Assembly: GCA_018242215.1 (NCBI GenBank)
Contig: JAFECG010000019.1
Coordinates: forward strand, 62,001-126,000
Reading direction: 5' to 3'
DNA length: 64,000 bases
DNA from: Pseudomonadota bacterium
GTDB taxonomy: Bacteria > Pseudomonadota > Alphaproteobacteria > Rhizobiales > Hyphomicrobiaceae
Positions 56,856 to 64,000 of this stretch are shown one piece after another; the first letter of the stretch is position 1, and every line of letters starts with the position of its first letter. A program made the position numbers and the translations under genes. The notes under the pieces are model-generated. The model made no database searches, was not told the DNA's origin, and saw nothing but the letters and a program-made list of their open reading frames with translations.

Positions 56856-57836
56856 ATGATTCGGTTGGCAGCGCGGAGCTTCTGCGCGTTTGTTTGGCTT
56901 GCGTGTTTGTCTGCGGCGGCCTTCGCGGTTGAAACACCAAAAGTCGTTGTCACGATCAAACCCGTCCATTCCCTTGTCACTCGGATCATGGCGGGCGTCG
57001 CGAAGCCGCAGCTCGTCGTTGAAGGAACGGCTTCGCCACACACGTTCACGCTAAAGCCTTCAACCGCGCGCGCGATCAACGAAGCCGACGTGTTCATACG
57101 CATTTCGGATGCGCTTGAGCCATTTACGCGCAAACTCGTGACGGCGTTGCCGCCCGGCGTTACGGTCGTCACGCTTGCGGGCTCGAACGGCGTGACCCTT
57201 CTCGATCAGCGCCAAGGCGGGACCTTCGAGAAGCATGACCATGGGCATGAAGCGGCTGCCGCAACAAACGCGCATTCCGATCATGCCGACGAACACGAAG
57301 ATCACGACGAAGATGGCAAGGACGGCCACCTCTGGCTCGATCCCGAGAATGCCAAGGCTATTGTCGCAGTCGTTACGAAGGCGCTCGCCCACCGCTATCC
57401 GGACTATGCAGGTCAATTCGAGCGCAATGCCGCGAAGCTCGACGCGGATCTCGATTCACTCGATCGCGAGCTTTCGGCGGAGCTCAAAGGATCGCGTGGC
57501 AAGCCGTTCATCGTTTTCCACGATGCCACACAGTATTTCGAACGGCGCTTCGGACTGGAAGCTGCTGGCTCGATCACCGTCAGCCCGGATGTGCCGCCGA
57601 GCGCCAGGAGACTGACCGAAGTTCGCGCCAAGATCTCATCACTTGGGGCAGTTTGCGTTTTCACCGAGCCAAGCTTCCAACCCAATCTCGTCGCGGCGGT
57701 GACCGAAGGGACGCATGCGCGATCGGGTATGCTTGACGTCGAAGGGCAGACGCTGCCGGCGGGGCCCGATCTCTACTTCGAGCTTCTGCGCGGCGTTGCG
57801 CACAATCTTTCGACCTGCCTCAGCGCGCAGAGCTGA
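56856..57836 (+). CDS. znuA: ZnuA-like zinc/metal ABC transporter substrate-binding protein
   Basis: Periplasmic metal-binding protein of 326 residues with a signal peptide (residues 1-24). The cluster A-I ligands are visible: His62 in SPHTFTLKPS, His158 in GHLWLDP, His222 in VFHDATQYFE, and Glu271 in FTEPSFQPN. A His/Asp-rich loop (about 126-157) lies between the first two, as in zinc-specific members. The permease and ATPase genes are not within the window, so the partners are elsewhere or it acts alone. Convergent with phoB, 13 bases apart. Confidence 0.88.
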   Translation: MIRLAARSFCAFVWLACLSAAAFAVETPKVVVTIKPVHSLVTRIMAGVAKPQLVVEGTASPHTFTLKPSTARAINEADVFIRISDALEPFTRKLVTALPPGVTVVTLAGSNGVTLLDQRQGGTFEKHDHGHEAAAATNAHSDHADEHEDHDEDGKDGHLWLDPENAKAIVAVVTKALAHRYPDYAGQFERNAAKLDADLDSLDRELSAELKGSRGKPFIVFHDATQYFERRFGLEAAGSITVSPDVPPSARRLTEVRAKISSLGAVCVFTEPSFQPNLVAAVTEGTHARSGMLDVEGQTLPAGPDLYFELLRGVAHNLSTCLSAQS

Positions 57837-57849
57837 ATACGAGGCGAGA

Positions 57850-58554
57850 TCAAGCCGAGGTTTCGGCTTCGCGGCCGTCAAAAACGTAGCCTGCGCCGCG
57901 AACAGTGCGGATCGGATCACTCTCGTTGCCGCGGATCAGCGATTTCCTGAGGCGGCCGATATGAACGTCCACGGTCCGTTCGTCCACTTCCGACGATTGC
58001 CCCCATACGCGGTCGAGGAGCTGGCTCCGCGACAGCACGCGACGGGGGCTCTCCATGAAGACTTCGAGCATGCGGTATTCGGTCGGACCGAGGCGCACTT
58101 CGCGAACGCCGCGCGTCACCCTGTGGGCGCCGCGATCCATCGTAATCTCGCCTGAGACGAGAACGTCGCTCATCCGCTCGGGAGATGCGCGTCGCAGCAG
58201 GGCTTTGACGCGTGCCATCAGCTCCTGCACCGAGAATGGCTTCGTGACGTAGTCGTCGGCGCCGGTCGTCAAGCCCCTCACGCGGTCTGTTTCCTCGCCG
58301 CGCGCAGTCAGCAGAATGATCGGCAGACTTTGCGTATCGGGGCGGTTGCGAAGACGGCGGCAGAGTTCGATGCCCGAAATTTTGGGGATCATCCAATCCA
58401 AAATTGCGAGATCGAAGGTTTGCTCGGAAAGCAACAGCTCCGCTTCCTCCCCATCGGCGGCGGGCACGACGTCATAGCCTTCCGACTGAAGGTTGTACTT
58501 CAGCAGTTCGGCCAGAGGCGCTTCATCTTCAACAACGATAATCTTAGCTGGCAT
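57850..58554 (-). CDS. phoB: phosphate regulon response regulator PhoB
   Basis: OmpR-type regulator of 234 residues activated by PhoR under phosphate limitation. Receiver Asp53 is in LAILDWMIPKISG, with Lys in TKPFS. The winged-helix domain carries SEVDERTVDVHIGRLRKSL and RGAGYVFD. Last gene of the pst-pho cluster, 36 bases after phoU. Confidence 0.96.
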   Translation of the reverse strand: MPAKIIVVEDEAPLAELLKYNLQSEGYDVVPAADGEEAELLLSEQTFDLAILDWMIPKISGIELCRRLRNRPDTQSLPIILLTARGEETDRVRGLTTGADDYVTKPFSVQELMARVKALLRRASPERMSDVLVSGEITMDRGAHRVTRGVREVRLGPTEYRMLEVFMESPRRVLSRSQLLDRVWGQSSEVDERTVDVHIGRLRKSLIRGNESDPIRTVRGAGYVFDGREAETSA

Positions 58555-58590
58555 CGTTTCGGATCAGAGGTTTGCTTCGAGATCGCACGT

Positions 58591-59304
58591 TCATTGACGC
58601 GGCGTGATCAGGGTTGAAGAGGTTTTGTCGCCCTTCGGCCGGTCATCCGCGATCGGAACGCCATGAACGAGGTAATAGACATTCTCTGCGATGTTGGTCG
58701 TGTGGTCGCCGATGCGCTCGATGTTCTTGGCGCCGAACAGGAAATGCGTGCAGATACCGATGTTGCGCGGATCTTCCATCATGTAGGTCAGAAGCTCGCG
58801 GAACAGCGAATTGTACATGGCGTCGACCTGCTGATCGTTGCGCCAGACCTGCATCGCCTTGTCGGCATCAAGCGCGGTCAATGCGTCGAGAACATCCTTC
58901 AGCTGGTTCTGCACCATCTCGGTCATGTGGCGCATGCCGGTCATCAGCGGCTTCGGATAGGATTCGCCCGCGATGGTCAGGGCGCGCTTGGCGATATTCT
59001 TGGCGAGGTCGCCGATGCGCTCGAGATCGCCCGCGATCTTGACGACCGTCATGATGTGGCGGAGGTCGTTGGCGAGCGGCTGCCGCCGTGCGATCATTAC
59101 GATCACTTGGTCCTGCACTTCGCGCTCGAGCTGGTCGACCATGACGTCATCGGATACGGCTTTCTCAGCCAGCTTCGGATCGCGGCGTTCAAGCGAATCC
59201 ATCGCCTGAACGAGAAGCTTTTCGGCATAGCCGCCCATCTGCGCGATGCGACGGTCGAGAAGCTTCAGCTCTTCTTCGTATGATTTGACGGTATGTTCAT
59301 TCAT
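58591..59304 (-). CDS. phoU: phosphate transport system regulator PhoU
   Basis: Cytosolic negative regulator of Pho signalling, 237 residues, made of two three-helix PhoU repeats with the metal-binding signature residues in GDLERIGDLAKNIAKRA and the matching NIERIGDHTTNIAENVYY. It bridges PstSCAB activity and PhoR. ATG 59304 (MNEHTVKSYEEEL) is the family start. Confidence 0.97.
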   Translation of the reverse strand: MNEHTVKSYEEELKLLDRRIAQMGGYAEKLLVQAMDSLERRDPKLAEKAVSDDVMVDQLEREVQDQVIVMIARRQPLANDLRHIMTVVKIAGDLERIGDLAKNIAKRALTIAGESYPKPLMTGMRHMTEMVQNQLKDVLDALTALDADKAMQVWRNDQQVDAMYNSLFRELLTYMMEDPRNIGICTHFLFGAKNIERIGDHTTNIAENVYYLVHGVPIADDRPKGDKTSSTLITPRQ

Positions 59305-59346
59305 CGTCTTGGATCCTGAAATTCGATTTGTCCTCAACGCCACCGA

Positions 59347-60132
59347 TTAGCCGAAGCGGCCGGTGATATAGTCCTGCGTTCGACTATCCGTTGGGTTCGT
59401 GAAAAGCTTTTTTGTGTCGCCAAATTCGACAAGCTCGCCGAGGTACATAAACGCAGTACGCTGAGAGACGCGGGCGGCCTGCTGCATGTTATGCGTGACG
59501 ATTGCGATTGTGAACTCATGCTTCAATTCGTCAATCAGCTCTTCGACCTTCGCCGTCGAGATCGGATCGAGCGCCGAACAGGGCTCGTCGAAAAGAATGA
59601 CTTCGGGGCGAATGGCAACCGTGCGGGCGATGCAAAGACGCTGCTGCTGACCGCCCGAAAGAGAAAGGCCGCTCGAGTGCAGTTTGTCTTTCACTTCCTT
59701 CCAGAGGGCGGCTTTCTCGAGCGCCGATTCCACGCGTGCATCGACTTCCGATTTCGGAAGGCGCTCATAAAGGCGAAGGCCGAACGCGATGTTTTCGTAG
59801 ATCGTCATCGGGAACGGCGTCGGCTTCTGGAACACCATGCCAATGCGCGACCGCAGAAGATTGAGATCCTTCATGTCGAGGACGTTTTCGCCGTCGAACA
59901 TGATCTCGCCCTCGGCCCGCTGGTTCGGATAGAGATCATACATGCGGTTCAGCACGCGCAGCAGCGTCGACTTTCCGCAACCCGATGGGCCGATGAACGC
60001 CGTGACCTGCCGCTCGTACAGCGGAATCGTGATGCTCTTCAACGCGAGGGTCGACCCGTAGTAGAACTTCAGGTCGCGGACCGATACCTTCTCGGTCAGT
60101 CCGCTATCAACGTCTTTTGACATTACATTCAT
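59347..60132 (-). CDS. pstB: phosphate ABC transporter ATP-binding protein
   Basis: ATPase of the high-affinity phosphate importer, 261 residues. Walker [15 protein letters not shown], the PstB-specific QKPTPFP, signature [14 protein letters not shown], and Walker [13 protein letters not shown]. Start 60132 overlaps the pstA stop by ATGA and has GAGGA 7 bases upstream. Confidence 0.97.
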   Translation of the reverse strand: MNVMSKDVDSGLTEKVSVRDLKFYYGSTLALKSITIPLYERQVTAFIGPSGCGKSTLLRVLNRMYDLYPNQRAEGEIMFDGENVLDMKDLNLLRSRIGMVFQKPTPFPMTIYENIAFGLRLYERLPKSEVDARVESALEKAALWKEVKDKLHSSGLSLSGGQQQRLCIARTVAIRPEVILFDEPCSALDPISTAKVEELIDELKHEFTIAIVTHNMQQAARVSQRTAFMYLGELVEFGDTKKLFTNPTDSRTQDYITGRFG

Positions 60133-60980
60133 TGCGAAGTCCTCGAAGAGCCTAACCAACGTGCGGCGATGCTAAGCGTGAGCACCGCGGCGGTGATGAG
60201 CAGTGCGCCTGTCCAGGCAAGTCGCTGCCAGTCCTCGTAGGGGCTCAGCGCATACTGGAAGATCACGACCGGCAAGCTCGCCATCGGGGCATTGAGATTG
60301 GTGCTCCAGAACTGATTATTCAGTGCGGTGAACAGCAGGGGAGCCGTTTCGCCGCTGACGCGCGCCACCGCCAGCAAGACGCCTGTGATCATCCCGGCAC
60401 GGGCGGCCTTGTATGCCACCTTCCGAATGACAAGGGACTGGGGCATTCCAAGTGCGGACGAGGCTTCGCGCAGCTGGTTTGGCACGAGCAACAGCATGTT
60501 TTCGGTCGTCCGAACGACAGTCGGGATGACGAGCACGGCAAGTGCCGCAGCGCCGGCGATCGCCGAGAAGTGCCCCATCGGGCGGACGAGCACCTCGTAG
60601 ATGAAGAGACCGGTCACGATCGACGGGGCGCTCAGAAGGATGTCGTTGATAAAACGGATGACGGACGAGACTTTGTTATAGCGGCCGTATTCCGCCATGT
60701 ACGTGCCGGCGAGAACGCCGATCGGCGTGCCGACGGCGACGCCGATGAACGTCATGACGAGACTACCGGCGATCGCGTTCAGCAAGCCTCCATCATTTCC
60801 GGGCGGCGGCGTCATTTCCGTAAAGACGGCGGGCCCCAGCCCAGCGAAGCCCTTGTAAACCAGCGTGGCCAGGATGACGGCAAGGATGGTCAGCCCAATA
60901 GCCGATGCTGCCCAGCACAGGCTGATCGTGATCATGCTTCGAATGCGGCGGCGGCGATATCGCGCGAGATCGAGGGCCAT
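60129..60980 (-). CDS. pstA: phosphate ABC transporter permease PstA
   Basis: Inner-membrane permease of 283 residues with six hydrophobic segments and the EAA-type loop ([19 protein letters not shown]) that contacts PstB. It overlaps pstB by 4 bases and lies 3 bases after the pstC stop. Confidence 0.96.
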   Translation of the reverse strand: MALDLARYRRRRIRSMITISLCWAASAIGLTILAVILATLVYKGFAGLGPAVFTEMTPPPGNDGGLLNAIAGSLVMTFIGVAVGTPIGVLAGTYMAEYGRYNKVSSVIRFINDILLSAPSIVTGLFIYEVLVRPMGHFSAIAGAAALAVLVIPTVVRTTENMLLLVPNQLREASSALGMPQSLVIRKVAYKAARAGMITGVLLAVARVSGETAPLLFTALNNQFWSTNLNAPMASLPVVIFQYALSPYEDWQRLAWTGALLITAAVLTLSIAARWLGSSRTSQ

Positions 60981-60983
60981 TGG

Positions 60984-61967
60984 TTATGCTCCCGCCTTCT
61001 TCTCGATGCGCATCAACATGAGGCGTGCGAGAGCCAGAACGACAAAGGTGATGAAGAAAAGAATGAGGCCGAGCGCAATCAGCGACGACGTATAAAGGTC
61101 GCCGACCGCTTCGGTGAATTCGTTGGCGATTGTCGCGGAAATCGTCGTCCCGGGTGCCAGGATCGATCCCGAGATCCGGTGCGCGTTGCCGATCACGAAG
61201 GTGACGGCCATCGTCTCGCCGAGAGCGCGGCCGAGGCCGAGCATAACGCCGCCGATGATGCCGACGCGCGTATAAGGTATGACGACGTTCTTCACGACTT
61301 CACGCGTCGTCCAGCCCATACCGTAAGCCGCTTCCTTCAGGACGGCGGGGACGGTTTCGAACACGTCGCGGCAAACCGCCGTAATGAACGGCAACACCAT
61401 CATGGCGAGAATGAGCGCGGAGGTCAGAATGCCGATGCCGTAGGGTGGGCCCGCGAATAGCTGATTAAGGACCGGGAACGGCTTGAAAAACGCGATCAGC
61501 TCGGGCTGAACGTAGCGCTGCAGCGTCGGGGCGAAGAAGAAAAGACCCCAGATGCCGTAGATGATGCTCGGGACTCCGGCGAGAAGCTCAATCGCGATGC
61601 CGATGGGCCGGCGAAGCGGCATCGGGCAAAGTTCGGTCAGAAAGACGGCGATACCAATGCTGATCGGAACGGCGACGAGCATGGCAATCGCGGACGTCAC
61701 GATCGTTCCGTAGATCGGCGCCAATGCGCCGAACTGCTCGGTGACAGGATTCCAAATCTCGGTCGTGAGGAAGCTCAACCCGAAGGTGCTGAACGCGAGC
61801 CAGCCCCCGATTACAAGCGACGCAAAGATCGCGCCAAGGATCGCGAGAACGAGATAAGCGGAAGAGTGCGTAAGCAGGCGGAAGAATGTGTCTGTCGTTC
61901 TAAGACCTTCAAGCACTTTGCGTCTGGCCGCCGCCGCTGCCATCGCTTGCGAATTCGCATCTGTCAT
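60984..61967 (-). CDS. pstC: phosphate ABC transporter permease PstC
   Basis: Partner permease of PstA, about 327 residues with six or more hydrophobic segments and the coupling loop VLKEAAYGMGWTTREVV. ATG 61967 is chosen; in-frame starts at 61991 and a TTG at 62000 are possible, and none has a good ribosome site. Translation may depend on the strong stem-loop that separates it from pstS. Confidence 0.94.
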   Translation of the reverse strand: MTDANSQAMAAAAARRKVLEGLRTTDTFFRLLTHSSAYLVLAILGAIFASLVIGGWLAFSTFGLSFLTTEIWNPVTEQFGALAPIYGTIVTSAIAMLVAVPISIGIAVFLTELCPMPLRRPIGIAIELLAGVPSIIYGIWGLFFFAPTLQRYVQPELIAFFKPFPVLNQLFAGPPYGIGILTSALILAMMVLPFITAVCRDVFETVPAVLKEAAYGMGWTTREVVKNVVIPYTRVGIIGGVMLGLGRALGETMAVTFVIGNAHRISGSILAPGTTISATIANEFTEAVGDLYTSSLIALGLILFFITFVVLALARLMLMRIEKKAGA

Positions 61968-62024
61968 GAAGGCCAAGTTTCCGCTCCGCATCAAAACCAA
62001 CGCATCAATTACGATTGGTCGATC

Positions 62025-62053
62025 GAGAGGCGCCCACGAGACGGGCGCCTCTC
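62025..62053 (-). other. strong stem-loop between pstS and pstC
   Basis: A perfect 11-pair stem (GAGAGGCGCCC/GGGCGCCTCTC) with a 7-base loop, 14 bases after the pstS stop and without a T-tract. This is the layout of a 3' stabilising or attenuating hairpin that keeps pstS mRNA in excess over the permease genes. Confidence 0.8.
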
Positions 62054-62067
62054 TGTATTCGACAGGC

Positions 62068-63108
62068 TCAGTTCGAGAGGACCGGCTTGTTGTCGTCGCC
62101 GACGATCTCCGCCCAGCTCTTCTTGATCATCGCGACGACGTTGTCCGGAAGCGGAACGTAGTCAAGCTCTTCCGCAGCCTTGTCGCCGTTGACGTAGGCC
62201 CAATCGAAGAACTTGAGGGCTTCCTTGGCGGCAGCGGCGTCCTTCGACTTCTTGTGCATCAGGATGAAGGTCGGGTTGGTGATCGGCCACGACGCAGCGC
62301 CCGGCTCGTCCGTCAGGACGACGCCCATTCCCGGAGCTGACGACCAGTCGGCATTGGCGGCGGCGGCCTGGAACGCCGAGACGACCGGCTCGACGGCCTT
62401 GCCGTCGTTATTGATCAGCTTCGTGTTCGAAAGCTTGTTCTGCTTGGCGTAGGCGTATTCGACGTAGCCGATCGCGCCTTTCGTCTGCATCACGTTGTTG
62501 GCGACGCCTTCGTTGCCCTTGGCGCCGATGCCGACCGGGAACTGCACCGATGTGTTCGAGCCGACCTTCGACTTGAATTCGGCGCTGACCTTCGAGAGGT
62601 AGTTCGTCCAAACGAACGTGGTGCCCGAGCCGTCCGAGCGAGAAACGACGGCGATGGCATCAGAGGGAAGCTTTACGTTCGGGTTGAGCTTCTTGATGGC
62701 GGGGTCATCCCATGACGTGATTTCGCCGAGGTAGATTTTGGCGAGCGTCGGGCCGTCGAAGACAAGATCGTTCGCCTTGATGCCGTCGAGGTTCACAACC
62801 GGAACGATGCCGCCCATGACCGTCGGAAACTGAACCAGACCATCCTTCTCGAGCTTGTCGCCCTTGAGCGGCATGTCGGAAGCGCCGAACGTCACCGTGC
62901 TGGCTTCGATCTGCTTGATGCCGCCGCCGGAGCCGATCGACTGGTAATTCAGGCCGATGCCGGTCTCTTTCTTGTAGGCATCAGCCCACTTCGCGTAGAT
63001 CGGATACGGGAACGTGGCACCCGCGCCGGAAATGTCGGCTTTGACGGGAGCGGTCGCAGCGGCTGTCGCCGCAAGCGCCGCAATAAGCGCCAGAAAAGAC
63101 TGTTTCAC
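62068..63108 (-). CDS. pstS: phosphate-binding protein PstS
   Basis: Periplasmic phosphate receptor of 346 residues. The signal peptide is [20 protein letters not shown] (GTG start, cleaved near VKA). The phosphate-site elements [24 protein letters not shown] and [15 protein letters not shown] are present. AGGAG lies 7 bases before the GTG. First structural gene of the pst operon and the most abundant product expected. Confidence 0.97.
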   Translation of the reverse strand: MKQSFLALIAALAATAAATAPVKADISGAGATFPYPIYAKWADAYKKETGIGLNYQSIGSGGGIKQIEASTVTFGASDMPLKGDKLEKDGLVQFPTVMGGIVPVVNLDGIKANDLVFDGPTLAKIYLGEITSWDDPAIKKLNPNVKLPSDAIAVVSRSDGSGTTFVWTNYLSKVSAEFKSKVGSNTSVQFPVGIGAKGNEGVANNVMQTKGAIGYVEYAYAKQNKLSNTKLINNDGKAVEPVVSAFQAAAANADWSSAPGMGVVLTDEPGAASWPITNPTFILMHKKSKDAAAAKEALKFFDWAYVNGDKAAEELDYVPLPDNVVAMIKKSWAEIVGDDNKPVLSN

Positions 63109-63501
63109 TCGTGGTCTCCTTGTTGAACGGGGGCTTGAGGCCTCGCCACTCCATCTGCCGGACCTCGAAGTCCGGCTTGCACTCTCTAGTCCAGTTAGTT
63201 CACGCCATTGTGAAACGTTAATGCTTTGTTTTTGAAGGGTTTCGCTTTGCCCTGTTAACGTTCCACCCAGATGCAGATCGTCAAGTGACCGGTCGAACGC
63301 CCGTCATGATGCTCTGCCCGATGAAATCTCCGAATTTGCCGCGACCCTCCCCAAGACACGCAGACGCGAAGAGTTAGGCGTTTTCGAACTAGCTCGTCTT
63401 GGCAGACGATTGTCGCAACGCCGTCATTCAACGCGGTGATCGTTCTAGCGATTCCACGCAATGGATTTGTGACAGTCTAATGTATTGTTTTGAAAGAATT
63501 T
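63109..63501. other. intergenic region between phoR and pstS
   Basis: These 393 bases hold no gene. A leader hairpin lies at 63157-63176. A single Pho-box-like heptamer CTGTCAC is present on the minus strand near 63470, but its second repeat is degraded, so I do not annotate a PhoB site. Confidence 0.45.
63157..63176 (-). other. hairpin in the pstS leader
   Basis: Perfect 7-pair GCCGGAC/GTCCGGC stem with a CTCGAA loop, about 50 bases upstream of the pstS start and lacking a T-tract. Confidence 0.6.
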
Positions 63502-64000
63502 TTATTTGTAAGCGGGCAGAATCACGTTGAATGTTGTTCCTTCACCGACGACCGACTGGACGGAGAGTTCGCCATCGTGGCGGCTGAGCACATGCTTCAC
63601 GATCGCCAGTCCGAGACCCGTTCCCCCGATCCGGCGGCTGTGCTCTGCGCTCACTCGGTAGAAGCGCTCGGTGAGCCGGGGCAGATGTTCGGGTGCGATC
63701 CCCGGTCCATCGTCCACGATAGAGACGAAAGCGCGCGCAGGATTGCGATCGCCGCTCGGGCTCGTTTTTTTCGTCAGCGAGATCGTTACGTGGCCATTGT
63801 CGCGGCCGTATTTGACGGCGTTCTCCACGAGGTTGTGAAAAACCTGGAACAGCTCATCGCGGTCACCCTTCGCGACAAGTGTATTCGGGGAGGGTTTCAC
63901 TTCGATCGTAATGTCTCGTTCATCCGCAAACGGCATCAGCGAGCGGACAACGTCTTCAATGAGATCGTTGAGGTCGACTCGTCCCGTCGGCTTAAGATTG
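63502..64000 (-). CDS. phoR: phosphate regulon sensor kinase PhoR (N-terminus beyond window)
   Basis: The minus-strand frame remains open to the right edge, giving the last 166 codons of a histidine kinase. The ATPase domain is complete: N-box NLVENAVKYG, G1 DDGPGIAPEHL, F-box RFYRVSAEHSRRIG, G2 GTGLGLAIVKHVLSR. Position directly upstream of pst-pho identifies it as PhoR. The H-box and sensor lie outside the window. Confidence 0.9.
   Translation of the reverse strand, partial: NLKPTGRVDLNDLIEDVVRSLMPFADERDITIEVKPSPNTLVAKGDRDELFQVFHNLVENAVKYGRDNGHVTISLTKKTSPSGDRNPARAFVSIVDDGPGIAPEHLPRLTERFYRVSAEHSRRIGGTGLGLAIVKHVLSRHDGELSVQSVVGEGTTFNVILPAYK

Noticed and set aside
63453-63476. Pho box upstream of pstS
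   Set aside because: Only one heptamer (CTGTCAC) fits; the second repeat matches at about three of seven positions.

Overview
The window reads as a continuous stretch of the chromosome of an alphaproteobacterium of the Hyphomicrobiales (Rhizobiales), probably Hyphomicrobium or a close relative. Indicators are the ChvG/ChvI - HprK - EIIA - HPr cluster beside pckA, a DivL-type cell-cycle kinase, a TsaE-AmgK fusion next to AddAB, AccD without a zinc ribbon, and two promoters of the alphaproteobacterial general-stress (EcfG) type. The genus is inferred from gene content and order. No insertion sequence, prophage, CRISPR array or plasmid function was seen.

Layout. 1-2750: carbon-starvation protein CstA (cut by the left edge) and a sulfotransferase-like protein. 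2794-5545: tRNA-Ala(GGC), a FYDLN-type zinc-ribbon protein, aroA and cmk. 5567-11832: a small stress-type PepSY protein, then a complete pyruvate dehydrogenase operon (aceE-aceF-lpd) of the homodimeric-E1 kind, placed between cmk and rpsA. 12117-21201: a housekeeping run rpsA, sppA, ihfB, lapA-like, trpF-trpB-trpA, accD, folC. 21442-24581: aldehyde dehydrogenase, two unequal DUF779 proteins and an isochorismatase-fold hydrolase. 24655-38248, minus strand: ahcY, divL, tsaE-amgK, murU, addB, addA, trxA. 38608-40086: an orphan Tad-type von Willebrand A protein. 40188-46102: HPr, EIIA, HprK, ChvG and ChvI on the minus strand, with pckA divergent. 46237-53430: accessory genes (dienelactone hydrolase, lipoprotein, pyrE, GT-C glycosyltransferase, a His-tailed thioredoxin-fold protein coupled to an FNT channel, a HAD phosphatase, a 42-residue membrane protein, a Gly/His-rich exported protein). 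53754-57836: purE-purK, a periplasmic thioredoxin-like protein, DUF1007 and a ZnuA-like metal-binding protein. 57850-64000, minus strand: phoR (cut by the right edge), pstS, pstC, pstA, pstB, phoU, phoB.

The main functional themes are aromatic amino acid and tryptophan synthesis, fatty-acid and folate precursor supply, entry of pyruvate into the TCA cycle, peptidoglycan recycling with recombinational repair, envelope/carbon sensing (ChvGI plus a regulatory PTS), and phosphate sensing and uptake.

The most interesting points are: the DivL phosphoacceptor position being Tyr; two perfect GGAAC-N16-CGTT promoters in front of two small exported proteins; the DUF779 pair, where one copy has lost the CCDG motif; the thioredoxin-fold protein with CPGS in place of CPGC and a 20-histidine tail, coupled to an FNT channel; a 42-residue membrane protein; and several strong intergenic stem-loops, especially between pstS and pstC. 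No clearly new multi-gene system was found. The best candidates for undescribed function are the aldehyde dehydrogenase/DUF779 cluster and the His-tailed protein/FNT pair.
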